Of a DNA stretch of 64,000 nucleotides, positions 7,350 through 16,290 are shown in pieces. The translations under genes were made by a program, and so were the position numbers. How positions within the stretch are numbered: the first letter of the stretch is position 1; each line of letters begins with the position of its first letter. A model generated the notes under the pieces. It worked only from the letters and a program-made list of their open reading frames with translations. It searched no databases and had not been told where the DNA came from. Source of the DNA: Sphingomonas azotifigens NBRC 15497 (lineage in GTDB: Bacteria; Pseudomonadota; Alphaproteobacteria; Sphingomonadales; Sphingomonadaceae); assembly GCF_002091475.1 (NCBI RefSeq), contig NZ_BCTR01000027.1, positions 1 through 64,000 of the forward strand. The letters run 5' to 3'.

Positions 7350-7902
7350 GGAAATCGAACGGCTGGTGGTCTCGGTGCGTGCCGATACCGCCGGCTTCGC
7401 GCGCGATGTCGACGCGATGCGCGGCACGCTGGAGGGGCCGCTCGAGGCGGGGGCCGAGCGGGCCGGCAGGTCGATCGAGACGACGCTGTTGCGCGCTGCC
7501 CGGACCGGCAAGATCGGCTTCGACGATCTCGCCACGATCGCGCTGAAGGCGATGGACGAAATCGCCAAGGCGGCGCTCGACATCGCCTTTTCCTCGATCG
7601 GCGGCAAGGGCGGCGGGGCGGGCGGCCTGATCGGGCTGCTGGGCGGGCTGATCGGCAGCCCGGGACGCGCGACCGGCGGGCCGGTGAGTCCTAGCCGCCC
7701 CTATTGGGTGGGCGAGCGCGGGCCCGAGCTGTTCGTGCCGACCAGCGCGGGCCAGGTTGCGGCGCCGATGCAGGGCGGCGCGCGCGACGTCCGCGTGTCG
7801 ATCACCGTCAACGCCGCCGCCGACGCCGCGCCGCGTGCGCTCGCGCAATCGAGCCGGCAGGTGGCGCGGGCGGTGCGCAGCGCACTGGCGGGGCTCGACT
7901 GA
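7342..7902 (+). CDS. Short tail tape measure protein (gp11-like)
   Basis: A 186-residue tape measure protein. The N-terminus EEIERLVVSVRADTAGFARD with VDAMRGTLEGPLE matches the family. The middle is a glycine-rich hydrophobic segment (GGKGGGAGGLIGLLGGLIG) and the C-terminus contains YWVGERGPELFVP, a motif usual near tape-measure ends. Length sets tail length; at under 200 residues it predicts a very short tail, as for gene transfer agents (RcGTA gp11 is of similar size) and unlike typical siphophages. Its stop overlaps the next start by one base. Confidence 0.88.
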   Translation: MDEEIERLVVSVRADTAGFARDVDAMRGTLEGPLEAGAERAGRSIETTLLRAARTGKIGFDDLATIALKAMDEIAKAALDIAFSSIGGKGGGAGGLIGLLGGLIGSPGRATGGPVSPSRPYWVGERGPELFVPTSAGQVAAPMQGGARDVRVSITVNAAADAAPRALAQSSRQVARAVRSALAGLD

Positions 7903-10154
7903 TGGGCTGGTGGCTCGCCGATCGGCGGCGCGACCAGGCCGAGGGCGTGATCAGCCGCTTCGACCCCGTCTATTGGACGGTGAACTTTCCGCGGCCGATG
8001 ATGGCGAGCGTGGTGACCACTGCGCCCGACGCGCTGCGGGTGGATCTGGTGTTCCAGCGGCGCGGCGATCTTGCCGGGCTGATCTGGGAGGCGGAGGACC
8101 GCTACGACCATCCGCTGCTCGGCTATGCGACGCAGCGGGACTTCCGCGACTGCCGGTTGCGGTTTCGCTGGCGCTCGTCGGGCGTGATCGCGCTCGATGG
8201 CGTGGGCGGCCCGGTGCTGACGATCGAGGGGCGCGACGCCGGCGGAGCGGCGCGGACCTGGTATGTGCGGCTGTGGAACTATGCCAGCGGGACTCCCGAG
8301 GATGCCGCGGTCGAGCTCGATTTCGCCACGCTGCAGGGCGGGTTCCTGCTGCCGGGCGAGGCGGATCCGGTATGGGCGGGGGATGTCGACCGGATGTTCG
8401 TCTCGCTGGTGCCGCCGGGCTATGTCGCCGGGGACACCACGCCGGCGGCGCGCGAGGGTTGGGTAGAGCTGCGCGAGATCGCCTGCGACGGGCCGGGATC
8501 GGTGCTGGCGATCGGCGATGTCGTCGTGCCCGAACACGGCCTGTCGATCGCGACCGGCTATGACGACGCCTACAACCAGACGCCGGCGCGCCTGCTGCGC
8601 AGCATGCTGCAGCTCGGCTATCGCGGCGACATTCTCCATTATGTGGGAATGAGCCATTATTTCCGGCTCGAGCCGGCCTCGGGCGGGTTCTACGCGAGCC
8701 TGGCGGGCGGCGCGCTCAACCGGGCGTGCGCGGCGTGGCATGCGGATTTCGCCGCCCGCGCGCACGCGCTCGGCTATGGCGTGATCTGGTCGTTGAGCTA
8801 TGAACTGCTCGACCAGCATTGCTGGGGCGACTGGAAGCAGCGGGCTGCCGATGGCAGCCCGGCGCTGACCGGATGGGATCCGCCCTCGACCCTGCTGTCG
8901 CCGGCGCATGGCGGGGCGATGGCCTATCTGCGCGCGGTGGCGTTGGCGTTCGTCGGCATCGCGCAGGCGGCGGGGCTGCCGGTGCAGGTGCAGATCGGTG
9001 AGCCCTGGTGGTGGGTGATGGCCGATGGCCGGCTGTGCATCCACGATGCCGCGGCCAGGGCCGCGCTGGGCAATCCGGCGGCACAGAATCTGCGGGGCGC
9101 GGTGAACACCGGCGTGCTCGACGCGGCGGGGGCGCTGCTCGCCGCGTCGACGCTGGCGCTGCGCGACGCGGTGAAGGCCGCGGCGCCCGGCGCGCGGGTG
9201 CTGCTGCTCGCCTATCTGCCGACCCTGCTCGATCCGGCGATGCCCGAGGCGCGGCGGGTCAACCTGCCGTCGGGCTGGGCATCGCCTGCGTTCGAGGTGC
9301 TGCAGCTCGAGGATTATGACTGGGCGGCGGCGGGCAATGCCGCGGCGTCCGATCAGGGCGTGGCAACGGCGCAGGCGCGGCTCGGCTATCCGCCGGGGCG
9401 GCAGCATTATCTCGCCGGCTTCGTGCTGCGCGCAGCGGACAAGGCGCAGTGGCGTGCGATTGCCGACGCCGCGGCGCGGGCGCGATCGCGGGGCGTCGCG
9501 GCGACCTATGTGTGGGCGCTCCCCCAGGTGGCGCGCGATGGCTTCACCCATTTCGACCAGGAGGCGGATGTGGCGCCCTTCGACGACGTGCTGTTCCCGA
9601 TCGCGCTCGGGCGCGAGGCGGAAGTGGCGCCCGAGCTATCGACCGCGATCGTGACCAGCGCCGGCGGTGCCGAGCGGCGCAACGCCGCCTGGGCCGAGGC
9701 GCGGACGCATTATGATGTCGGCCCCGGCGTGCGGTCCGAGGCCGACATCGCCGCGCTGCTCGCCTTTTTCCGCGCCCGGATGGGGCCGGCGCGCGGCTTT
9801 CGCCTCCGCGATCCGTTCGATTTCCAGGCGACCGACGAGCTGCTGGGTATGGGCGACGGTGCGACTGCCCGTTTCCAGCTGGTCAAGACCTATGGCGAGA
9901 GCGTGCGGCGGATCACCCGTCCGGTGGCGGGTACCGTGGCGATCAAGCTCAACGGCGTCGCCACTACCGCCTTCACGCTGGGTGTCGGCGGCGCGGTGAC
10001 GCTTGCCGTGGCGCCCGCGGCGGGGGGCCGGGTCACCGCCTCCTTCCTGTTCGACGTGCCGGTGCGCTTTGCCGAGGATCAGCTGCGGGTGAGCCGCGCG
10101 ACCTTCCTGGCGGGCGTCGCCGCCTCGGTGCCGCTGGTGGAGATCCGCGAATGA
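7902..10154 (+). CDS. Fusion of a TIM-barrel-like domain with DUF2460 (gp12-like) baseplate protein
   Basis: A 750-residue protein; RcGTA gp12 is only about 210. The C-terminal 190 residues are a clear DUF2460 domain: TSAGGAERRNAAWAEARTHY, DIAALLAFFRARMG, ATARFQLVKTYGES and the ending PVRFAEDQLRVSRATF. Before it are a beta-rich region (about 1-200) and an alpha/beta region (about 210-560) with GYDDAYNQTPARLLRSMLQL, FHADF-like helices, VQIGEPWWWVM and YVWALPQVARDGF, which looks like a glycoside-hydrolase-type TIM barrel. The single frame has no internal frameshift. Catalytic activity is not established. It may instead belong to the tail-sheath/TIM architecture known from some phages. Confidence 0.82.
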   Translation: MGWWLADRRRDQAEGVISRFDPVYWTVNFPRPMMASVVTTAPDALRVDLVFQRRGDLAGLIWEAEDRYDHPLLGYATQRDFRDCRLRFRWRSSGVIALDGVGGPVLTIEGRDAGGAARTWYVRLWNYASGTPEDAAVELDFATLQGGFLLPGEADPVWAGDVDRMFVSLVPPGYVAGDTTPAAREGWVELREIACDGPGSVLAIGDVVVPEHGLSIATGYDDAYNQTPARLLRSMLQLGYRGDILHYVGMSHYFRLEPASGGFYASLAGGALNRACAAWHADFAARAHALGYGVIWSLSYELLDQHCWGDWKQRAADGSPALTGWDPPSTLLSPAHGGAMAYLRAVALAFVGIAQAAGLPVQVQIGEPWWWVMADGRLCIHDAAARAALGNPAAQNLRGAVNTGVLDAAGALLAASTLALRDAVKAAAPGARVLLLAYLPTLLDPAMPEARRVNLPSGWASPAFEVLQLEDYDWAAAGNAAASDQGVATAQARLGYPPGRQHYLAGFVLRAADKAQWRAIADAAARARSRGVAATYVWALPQVARDGFTHFDQEADVAPFDDVLFPIALGREAEVAPELSTAIVTSAGGAERRNAAWAEARTHYDVGPGVRSEADIAALLAFFRARMGPARGFRLRDPFDFQATDELLGMGDGATARFQLVKTYGESVRRITRPVAGTVAIKLNGVATTAFTLGVGGAVTLAVAPAAGGRVTASFLFDVPVRFAEDQLRVSRATFLAGVAASVPLVEIRE

Positions 10155-10957
10155 GCTGGCTGGAGGGAACGCTGACCACCGTCACCCTGTGCTGGCGGAT
10201 CGAGCGGCGCGACGGGGTGACGATCGGGCTGACCGCGCATGACCGCGACCTGATGGTCGACGGGCTGCTCTACCGCGCCGCGCCCGGCATGACGCCGAGC
10301 GCGGTGGAGCGCAGCGCGTCGCTGGAGGCGGACAGCATGGACGTGCACGGGGTGCTGTCCAGCGAGGCGATCGCCGAGGCGGACCTGCTGGCCGGCCGCT
10401 GGGACGGCGCGCGCGTCGCGCTGTTCGCGATCGACTGGATGGCGCCGGACACGCTTGTGCCGCTCGGCTCGGGCACGATCGGCGCGATCGAGACCCGTGA
10501 CGGCGCGATCACCGCCGAACTGCGCGGCCTCACCGCCGCCTTCGACGCGCCGGTGGCCGAGGCGACTTCGCCGGACTGCCGGGCGACGCTGGGCGATGCG
10601 CGGTGCCGGGTGGCGATGGCGGGGCGACGTCGTTTCGCGCGAGTGCTGGGGGTCGTGGACACGGTGGTGACTGTCGATACGTCCGAGGCGGTTGCAAATG
10701 CCTATGGCGGCGGGCGCCTGCGCTGGTTCGGCGGCGCGAACAGCGGGCTGGAGGACGCGGTCGCCGCCTCCGACGGCGCCCGGCTGACGCTGGGGCGCCC
10801 GCCGCGGTTCGAGGGTGCCGGCGCGCTGGTCGAACTGATCGAGGGCTGCGACGGGAGGTTCGAGACCTGCGCAGGGCGGTTCGCCAACGCCGCCAATTTC
10901 CGTGGCGAGCCCTATCTGCCCGGCAACGACCTGCTGACCCGGTATCCCGGCGCATGA
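10151..10957 (+). CDS. DUF2163/phage BR0599 family tail protein (gp13-like)
   Basis: A 268-residue protein of the DUF2163 family with a BR0599-type C-terminus, in the RcGTA gp13 position (distal tail/hub component). Recognisable parts are CWRIERRDGVTIGLTAHDRD, DSMDVHGVLSSEAIAEADLL, ATSPDCRATLGDARCRVAMA and the Cys-containing end LIEGCDGRFETCAGRFANAANFRGEPYLPG (shown in family alignments as a metal-binding Cys motif). The start overlaps the preceding stop, and the stop overlaps the peptidase start. Confidence 0.9.
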   Translation: MSWLEGTLTTVTLCWRIERRDGVTIGLTAHDRDLMVDGLLYRAAPGMTPSAVERSASLEADSMDVHGVLSSEAIAEADLLAGRWDGARVALFAIDWMAPDTLVPLGSGTIGAIETRDGAITAELRGLTAAFDAPVAEATSPDCRATLGDARCRVAMAGRRRFARVLGVVDTVVTVDTSEAVANAYGGGRLRWFGGANSGLEDAVAASDGARLTLGRPPRFEGAGALVELIEGCDGRFETCAGRFANAANFRGEPYLPGNDLLTRYPGA

Positions 10958-11340
10958 GCAGCGCGGCAGTAGTCGCGGCGGCGCGCGCGGCGATCGGCAC
11001 CCGCTTTCGGTTCCACGGGCGGGGGGATGCGGACGGGCTCGACTGCGTCGGGCTGGCGGCGCTGGCGCTCGGCCGGAGCGCGCCCGACAGCTATGCCGTG
11101 CGCACCGGCGATACGGCGCGGGTGACGGCGGCGCTGCGCGCGGCGGGGCTGGTCGCGGTGGACGAGGCGCAGGCAGGCGACCTGCTGCTGTGCCGGAGCG
11201 GGCCGGGGCAGCTGCACCTGGCGATCCGGACCGAGGACGGGATCGTCCATGCCGATGCGATGGCGCGGCGCGTGGTCGAGCGGCCGGGGCCGGTGCCCTG
11301 GCCGGTCCTGAGCTGCTGGCGGCGGGGGGAGGACGACTGA
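10954..11340 (+). CDS. NlpC/P60 cell-wall peptidase (gp14-like)
   Basis: A 128-residue peptidase of the NlpC/P60 fold, the tail-associated enzyme that cuts recipient peptidoglycan during DNA entry. The nucleophile Cys31 lies in GLDCVGLAALALG, and His88 in GQLHLAIRTEDGIVHAD fits the second catalytic residue. The N-terminus AARAAIGTRFRFHGR is typical. Length matches the compact GTA gp14 enzymes. Overlapping start and stop tie it to gp13 and gp15 genes. Confidence 0.9.
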   Translation: MSSAAVVAAARAAIGTRFRFHGRGDADGLDCVGLAALALGRSAPDSYAVRTGDTARVTAALRAAGLVAVDEAQAGDLLLCRSGPGQLHLAIRTEDGIVHADAMARRVVERPGPVPWPVLSCWRRGEDD

Positions 11341-13505
11341 TGGCGACGATGGTGCTGACGGTGGCGGGCGGGCTGATCGGCGGTCCGCTCGGCGCCGGGC
11401 TGGGCGGGCTGATCGGCAATGCGATCGATCACCAGCTGCTGTTCAAGCCGGGTACCCTCGAGGGGGCGCGGCTCGCCGATCTGCGGGTGCAGACATCGAG
11501 CTACGGCACGGCCATCCCGAAGCTGTTCGGGACGATCCGCGTCGCCGGCTGCGTGATCTGGGCGACGGACCTGATCGAGCACCGTTCGACGCAGGGCGGC
11601 GGCAAGGGGCGCCCCTCGACCACCTCCTACAGCTATACCGCCTCGTTCGCGGTGGCGCTCTCCAGCCGGCCGGTCCTGCGGGTCGGGCGGATCTGGGCGG
11701 ATGGGCAGTTGCTGCGCGGTGCCGCGGGCGACTTCAAGGTTCGCACCGGCTTCCGGCTATATGCGGGCGGCGAAGACCAGCCGGTCGATCCGCTGATCGC
11801 GTCGATCGAAGGCGCGGGTCGCGCGCCCGCCCATCGCGGCCTGGCCTATGCGGTGTTCGAGGATCTGGAGCTGGCGAGCTTCGGCAATCGGATTCCGCAG
11901 CTGACCTTCGAAGTCGTCGCCGATGCCGATGCGGTTCGGGCGGGCGATGTCGCCGCGACTGTGGGGGCCGTCGAAGCCGGGGAACTGGTGACCCAGCTCG
12001 CGGGCTTTTCCGCGCAGGGAACGGTGCGCGAGACCCTGGATGCGCTGTGCGCCGCGGCGGGTGGCTGGCTGTGCGGCGCCGGGGACGGAATCGCACTGCG
12101 CGCCGGTATCGGGGAGGGGGCCGCGCTTGCCGATCAGGGTTTTACCGATGGCGCAGCCGCGGGCGGGCGCGGCGCGCGGAGCATCGCCGCCCCGGATGCG
12201 GCCCCGCGGCGGCTGAGCATTGGCTATTATGATCCCGCGCGTGACTATCAGGCGGGCGTGCAGCAGGCATGCCGACCGGGCCCGGGCAGCCGCGAGACCC
12301 GTATCGACTTGCCCGCGGTTCTCGATGCCGCGGCGGCCAAGACGATGGCTGCCGCCGCGCTCGCGCGGGCCGAGCTGGCACGCGAGCGGCGCACGCTGGC
12401 GCTCGGCTGGGAGGCGTTGGATGTCGCACCTGGCGCGCGGGTCACCATCGACGGCGCGCCGGGCCAGTGGCGAGTCGATCGATGGTCGCTCGAGCATATG
12501 GTGGTGAAGCTCGAATGCGTGCCGATCGCCGCGGCGCCGCTTGCCGGCCCGGCCAGTGCGGGACGCGCCGTCGCGGCGCCGGATGAACGGAGGGGGCGCA
12601 CCATTCTGTGCCCGTTCGAATTGCCGCCGCTGGACGATGTGGCCGCAACCACCCCGAAACTGGTGGTCGCCGCCGCTGGCGCGGCGAGCGGATGGCGCAG
12701 CGCCGCGCTGCTCGCCAGCGTCGATGGCGGGGCCAGCTGGGCCGCGGCGGGGGATACGGCCTATCCGGCGGTGCTCGGCACGGCGCGCACGCCGCCGGGG
12801 ACGGGCCGCGCCGCGCTGATCGACATGGCAAGCTTTGCCGAGGTCGAGCTGGCGCACGCCGGGATGGCGCTTTCGCACGCCGATATGGCCGGGCTGGACG
12901 CTGGCGCCAATCTCGCCATGCTGGGGGACGAACTGCTCCAGTTCGGCCGCGCCGATCCGATCGGCGGCACGCGCTGGCGGCTCTCCCAGCTCTGGCGCGG
13001 CCGCCGTGGTACCGACATCGCCATTGGTACGCAGCAGCCGGGAGACCGTTTCGTGCTCGTGGCGCGCGACACGCTGAAGGCGCTCGATCTGACGATCGCC
13101 CTCGGCGGGACGGTCGCGCTGCTCGCGCAGGGCGTCGACGACTCGACGGACGCCCAACCGCAGCGCGTGACGAGCAACGGCATCTCGCTGCTGCCCCCGG
13201 CGCCGGTGCAACTCTCCGCTAACCGTGAGGGCACCGCGACCCGGCTGCGCTGGGTGCGCCGCAGCCGCAGCGGTTGGGCGTGGCGGGATGGCGTCGACGT
13301 GCCCCTGGTCGAAGAGCGCGAGGCCTATCAGATCGAGATCGAAGGTGCCGTGGGACGACGCGTGGCCACGGTCGAGGTGCCCGTCTACCTGCTTTCGGCG
13401 CAGGATCGCGCGGGCCCGCTCTTCATCCGGGTGCGACAGATCGGTACCCACGGAATGTCGGCGGCCGCGCAGCTATTGCTTTCAAGCCTCGGAGACGAAC
13501 AATGA
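11340..13505 (+). CDS. Large tail hub protein (gp15-like), short form
   Basis: A 721-residue protein at the gp15 position. The hydrophobic glycine-rich N-terminus (TVAGGLIGGPLGAGLGGLIG) followed by SYGTAIPKLFGTIRVAGCVI and WATDLIEH is typical of gp15-like hub proteins. A phage-tail domain follows (AFEDLELASFGNRIPQLTFE-like region) and a fibronectin-like C-terminus. RcGTA gp15 is about 1300 residues and carries a TIM-barrel domain; this one lacks the space for it. The gene overlaps the peptidase by one base and the DUF2793 gene by 4 bases. Confidence 0.87.
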   Translation: MATMVLTVAGGLIGGPLGAGLGGLIGNAIDHQLLFKPGTLEGARLADLRVQTSSYGTAIPKLFGTIRVAGCVIWATDLIEHRSTQGGGKGRPSTTSYSYTASFAVALSSRPVLRVGRIWADGQLLRGAAGDFKVRTGFRLYAGGEDQPVDPLIASIEGAGRAPAHRGLAYAVFEDLELASFGNRIPQLTFEVVADADAVRAGDVAATVGAVEAGELVTQLAGFSAQGTVRETLDALCAAAGGWLCGAGDGIALRAGIGEGAALADQGFTDGAAAGGRGARSIAAPDAAPRRLSIGYYDPARDYQAGVQQACRPGPGSRETRIDLPAVLDAAAAKTMAAAALARAELARERRTLALGWEALDVAPGARVTIDGAPGQWRVDRWSLEHMVVKLECVPIAAAPLAGPASAGRAVAAPDERRGRTILCPFELPPLDDVAATTPKLVVAAAGAASGWRSAALLASVDGGASWAAAGDTAYPAVLGTARTPPGTGRAALIDMASFAEVELAHAGMALSHADMAGLDAGANLAMLGDELLQFGRADPIGGTRWRLSQLWRGRRGTDIAIGTQQPGDRFVLVARDTLKALDLTIALGGTVALLAQGVDDSTDAQPQRVTSNGISLLPPAPVQLSANREGTATRLRWVRRSRSGWAWRDGVDVPLVEEREAYQIEIEGAVGRRVATVEVPVYLLSAQDRAGPLFIRVRQIGTHGMSAAAQLLLSSLGDEQ

Positions 13506-13999
13506 CGGTCTCGCCTACCCCGCGACTTGCGCTGCCGCTGCTGGAACCCGGCCAGGCGCAGAAGGAGATGTTCCACAACGAAGCGCTGGCGCTGCTCGAC
13601 ATCAGCGTTCAGGCGGCCGCCTTGGCTGTGGCGACGGTGCCGCCGGACGCGCCTGCGCTCGGCCAGTGCTGGATCCTCACTGCTGCACCGCAAGGCGCAT
13701 GGGCCGGACATGCAGGCGGGCTGGCCGCCTGGACGGACGGCGGCTGGCGTTTCGTTGCACCGCGGGAGGGCATGCGGGTCTGGGTGATCGCGGACCGTGC
13801 GGTTGCAACCTATCGCGACGGGCAATGGTACCAGGGCCAGACCTATGGCAGACTTTTTATCGAGGGACGTCAGGTAGTTGGCCCGCGGGAGCCAAATGTG
13901 TCGGAACCGACGGGCGGCGCGACGGTTGACGCACAAGCGAGAAGCGCAATTACGGCGGTCTTGCAAACGTTGCGCCGTCACGGCCTGATTGAAGGTTAG
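13502..13999 (+). CDS. DUF2793 protein, last gene of the GTA-like operon
   Basis: A 165-residue protein with the DUF2793 pattern: TPRLALPLLEPGQAQKEMFH NEAL near the N-terminus, then PPDAPALGQCWILTAAPQGA, WTDGGWRFVAPREGMRVWV and a Tyr/Trp-rich DGQWYQGQTY segment. Such proteins occur at the end of tail-gene operons and on fibre proteins, and probably contribute to the receptor-binding tip. The coupled start (ATG overlapping the gp15 stop) places it in the same operon. GC content falls after about residue 120, and no obvious terminator follows. Confidence 0.83.
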   Translation: MTVSPTPRLALPLLEPGQAQKEMFHNEALALLDISVQAAALAVATVPPDAPALGQCWILTAAPQGAWAGHAGGLAAWTDGGWRFVAPREGMRVWVIADRAVATYRDGQWYQGQTYGRLFIEGRQVVGPREPNVSEPTGGATVDAQARSAITAVLQTLRRHGLIEG

Positions 14000-14106
14000 T
14001 TGATGTGACGTTTGTGCAACAGTCCGCGGTTTTGTGCGCTTGCGCCGAAACTTTGGTTTGAGTAGTGAGTTTGGCCTGTCCGAATGGACGACCATGAAAG
14101 GGGATT

Positions 14107-15231
14107 ATGATGCGGAAGCTTGCCGTCACTTTGGCGCTCGCCACGACCGCGCTGAGCACGCCCGCCTTTGCCCGCGATGACGCGTGGTACGTGGGTGTTG
14201 AAGGCGGCGCGATGCTCGTCGAGGACATTCACTTCGACGTCGGCGCCAGCAAGGATGTTGTGACGCAGAATAACCATGTCGGTTACGACGTGGGCGGTAA
14301 CATCGGTTACGACTTCGGTCCGTTCCGCGCGGAAGCCGAAGTGAGCTATCGCCGCGCTCGCGTCGACAGCGCGCGCACCTCGATTCTGCTGCCGAGCGGT
14401 CCGGGCCTCGTTGCTCCGGCCGGCAGCTACGAGCAGGCGAGCGGCAGCACCTCGGCTCTGTCGTTCATGGTCAACGGCCTGCTCGACTTCGGTGAAGACA
14501 ACGGCCTGCAGGGCTTCGTCGGCGGCGGTGCGGGTGTGGCCCGCATCAAGGATCGTCTGCGCGTCGGCGCGAACGACACCGTCAACGACTCGGACACCGT
14601 GTTCGCGTGGCAGGCAATTGCCGGCGTCCGCGCGCCGATCAACAAGAATGTCGACGTGTCGCTGAAGTATCGCTTCTTCAACGCGCCCGACGTCAAGCTG
14701 GTCGACATCGGCGGCAACCAGTGGAAGGGCCGCTATCGTTCGCACAGCCTGCTGGTCGGCCTGACCTACAACTTCGGTGCGCCGGAAGAGCCCGCTGCTC
14801 CGCCGCCGCCGCCGCCGCCGCCGCCGGTTGCTGAGCCGGCTCCGCCGCCCCCGCCGCCCCCGGCTCCGGAAGCCAAGGTCTGCACGCCTGGGCCGTACAT
14901 CGTGTTCTTCGACTGGAACAAGTCGGACATCACGCCGGAAGCAGCGAGCATCCTGGACAATGCGATCAGCAACTATGCCGATTGCAGCAACACCAAGGTT
15001 GTCATCGCCGGCTACACCGACCGTTCGGGTTCGGCGAGCTACAATGTCGGCCTGTCGCAGCGTCGTGCGGACACCGTGCGCAGCTACTTCACCGGCAAGG
15101 GCATTCCGGACGGCGTCATCACCGCGCAGGGCTTCGGCGAAAGCAACCCGCGCGTTCCGACCGCCGACGGCGTTCGCGAACTCCAGAACCGTCGCGTGGA
15201 AATCACCTACGGTCCGGGTTCGGGCATGTAA
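14107..15231 (+). CDS. OmpA-family outer membrane protein
   Basis: A 374-residue outer membrane protein. It has a signal peptide (MRKLAVTLALATTALSTPAFA), an N-terminal beta-barrel of about 210 residues beginning WYVGVEGGAML, a linker made almost only of Pro with Ala/Glu (about 225-255), and a C-terminal OmpA domain. In the latter, FFDWNKSDITPEA and TDRSGSASYNVGLSQRRAD are the peptidoglycan-binding signature. It would anchor the outer membrane to the cell wall. Codon use is notably T-richer than the flanking genes, as in highly expressed genes. The 107 bases upstream have a monocistronic layout, and a strong terminator follows. Confidence 0.95.
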   Translation: MMRKLAVTLALATTALSTPAFARDDAWYVGVEGGAMLVEDIHFDVGASKDVVTQNNHVGYDVGGNIGYDFGPFRAEAEVSYRRARVDSARTSILLPSGPGLVAPAGSYEQASGSTSALSFMVNGLLDFGEDNGLQGFVGGGAGVARIKDRLRVGANDTVNDSDTVFAWQAIAGVRAPINKNVDVSLKYRFFNAPDVKLVDIGGNQWKGRYRSHSLLVGLTYNFGAPEEPAAPPPPPPPPPVAEPAPPPPPPPAPEAKVCTPGPYIVFFDWNKSDITPEAASILDNAISNYADCSNTKVVIAGYTDRSGSASYNVGLSQRRADTVRSYFTGKGIPDGVITAQGFGESNPRVPTADGVRELQNRRVEITYGPGSGM

Positions 15232-15265
15232 TTGCCGCCTTCCCGCAAGGGATGGGAGCAAAGAG

Positions 15266-15299
15266 GGGAGACCGGGCAACCGGTCTCCCTTTCTTTTTG
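15266..15299 (+). terminator. Rho-independent terminator after the OmpA-like gene
   Basis: A perfect 10-bp stem, gggagaccgg / ccggtctccc, closes a four-base gcaa loop and is followed directly by a T-rich run (tttctttttg). It begins 35 bases after the porin stop codon. Confidence 0.93.
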
Positions 15300-15380
15300 T
15301 GGGATGCGTCCGTGCCGGGAGCCAGAACGGCCCGTTGCTTGGCGACGTCGTGGATCAGGGCGAGGGGACATTTCACCTCA

Positions 15381-15477
15381 CGTCATCCCGGCGAAAGCCG
15401 GGATCCATTCGCCTCTCGGTATCGGCAAGTGCGGCGACGGGGCCCCAAATGGATCCCGGCTTCCGCCGGGATGACGG
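15381..15477 (+). repeat. 97-bp dispersed palindromic repeat, copy 2
   Basis: Same organisation as the copy in the tail-gene gap: a left hairpin cgtcatcccggcgaaagccg, about 45 bases, and an inverted right hairpin ending ccgccgggatgacg. The inner stretch gcctctcggtatcggcaag is shared (inverted) with the copy near 58.9 kb. It lies between the convergent porin and ygfZ genes, in otherwise empty DNA. Confidence 0.88.
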
Positions 15478-15510
15478 TGTGGTGGTGGGCGGCCGAGTGC
15501 AGCGCTGCCG

Positions 15511-16245
15511 TCAGTCTTCCGCCGAGAGCGCTGCCGCGAGCCATTCCGGCACCAGCGCGTCACCCAGCGCTTCGACCCGGCGCAGCTCGACCATCTTGCC
15601 GAGTTCGGGATAGACGGCGCGGCTGCGCTCGCCCGCTTCGGCGAGTGGCACCACGACGAGCCGCCGATTCACCTTGGCGCGATAGTGCATGCGTGCGGTG
15701 TTCTCCTGTCCGACATAGCAGCCCTTGGTGTAGCTGACGCCGTTCAGTTCCTGCGCGTTGCATTCCAACCACAGGGTCTTGTCGCTGCCGAGCTCCGCCA
15801 CGCCTTCGGTTACGCCGAGCGCGAGCCGATGCGCGCGCCACGCATCCGCCGCGCTGGGGCAGGCCGTTCCGCCCAGCCAGCGATAGCCGAGCGCCGGCAG
15901 GCGCGGGTCGGGAACGGCGGTACCACGCGGCGACGGCGACCAGTGCACGCCGCCGTCGATCGCCTCGATCGCGATTTCCCGGCGCAGGCGGTACATCGTC
16001 AGTCGGCGCGCGAGGGCGTCACGTGCGCTCGCCTCGCAATCGATCAGGATCGCGTCGCCGTCCGCCCACAGCACGAAATCGAACAGCGCCTTGCCTTGCG
16101 GCGTAAGCAGCCCCGCCCATTGCGGCGTCTCGGGCGTCACGCTCGCAAGGTCCTGCGTGAGCAGGCCCTGGAGGAAGCCGCGAACATCGTCGCCGGAAAG
16201 GCGCAGCAGCGCGCGATCGTCGAGCCAGGTGCTGGTATCGTCCAT
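15511..16245 (-). CDS. ygfZ: YgfZ/GcvT-like folate-binding protein
   Basis: A 244-residue protein of the YgfZ (CAF17) family, which binds tetrahydrofolate and helps maturation or repair of certain iron-sulfur enzymes. The diagnostic motif KGCYVGQE lies in the C-terminal third (SYTKGCYVGQENTARMHYRA). The N-terminal LLRLSGDDVRGFLQGLLTQD and GLLTPQGKALFDFVLW are also typical. The ATG reading MDDTSTW is preferred because upstream in-frame sequence belongs to the antisense of the divergent dihydroorotase gene, which starts 45 bases away. Confidence 0.93.
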   Translation of the reverse strand: MDDTSTWLDDRALLRLSGDDVRGFLQGLLTQDLASVTPETPQWAGLLTPQGKALFDFVLWADGDAILIDCEASARDALARRLTMYRLRREIAIEAIDGGVHWSPSPRGTAVPDPRLPALGYRWLGGTACPSAADAWRAHRLALGVTEGVAELGSDKTLWLECNAQELNGVSYTKGCYVGQENTARMHYRAKVNRRLVVVPLAEAGERSRAVYPELGKMVELRRVEALGDALVPEWLAAALSAED

Positions 16246-16290
16246 GCCGAACAGGTAGGACGCCGCAAACGCTGACAAAAGAGGCAAGCC

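Noticed and set aside
6270..15477. The repeats at 6.3 and 15.4 kb as attachment sites bounding a prophage
   Set aside because: The left copy lies inside the structural operon, a third copy is found at 58.9 kb in reverse orientation, and no integrase is present; they are dispersed repeats.
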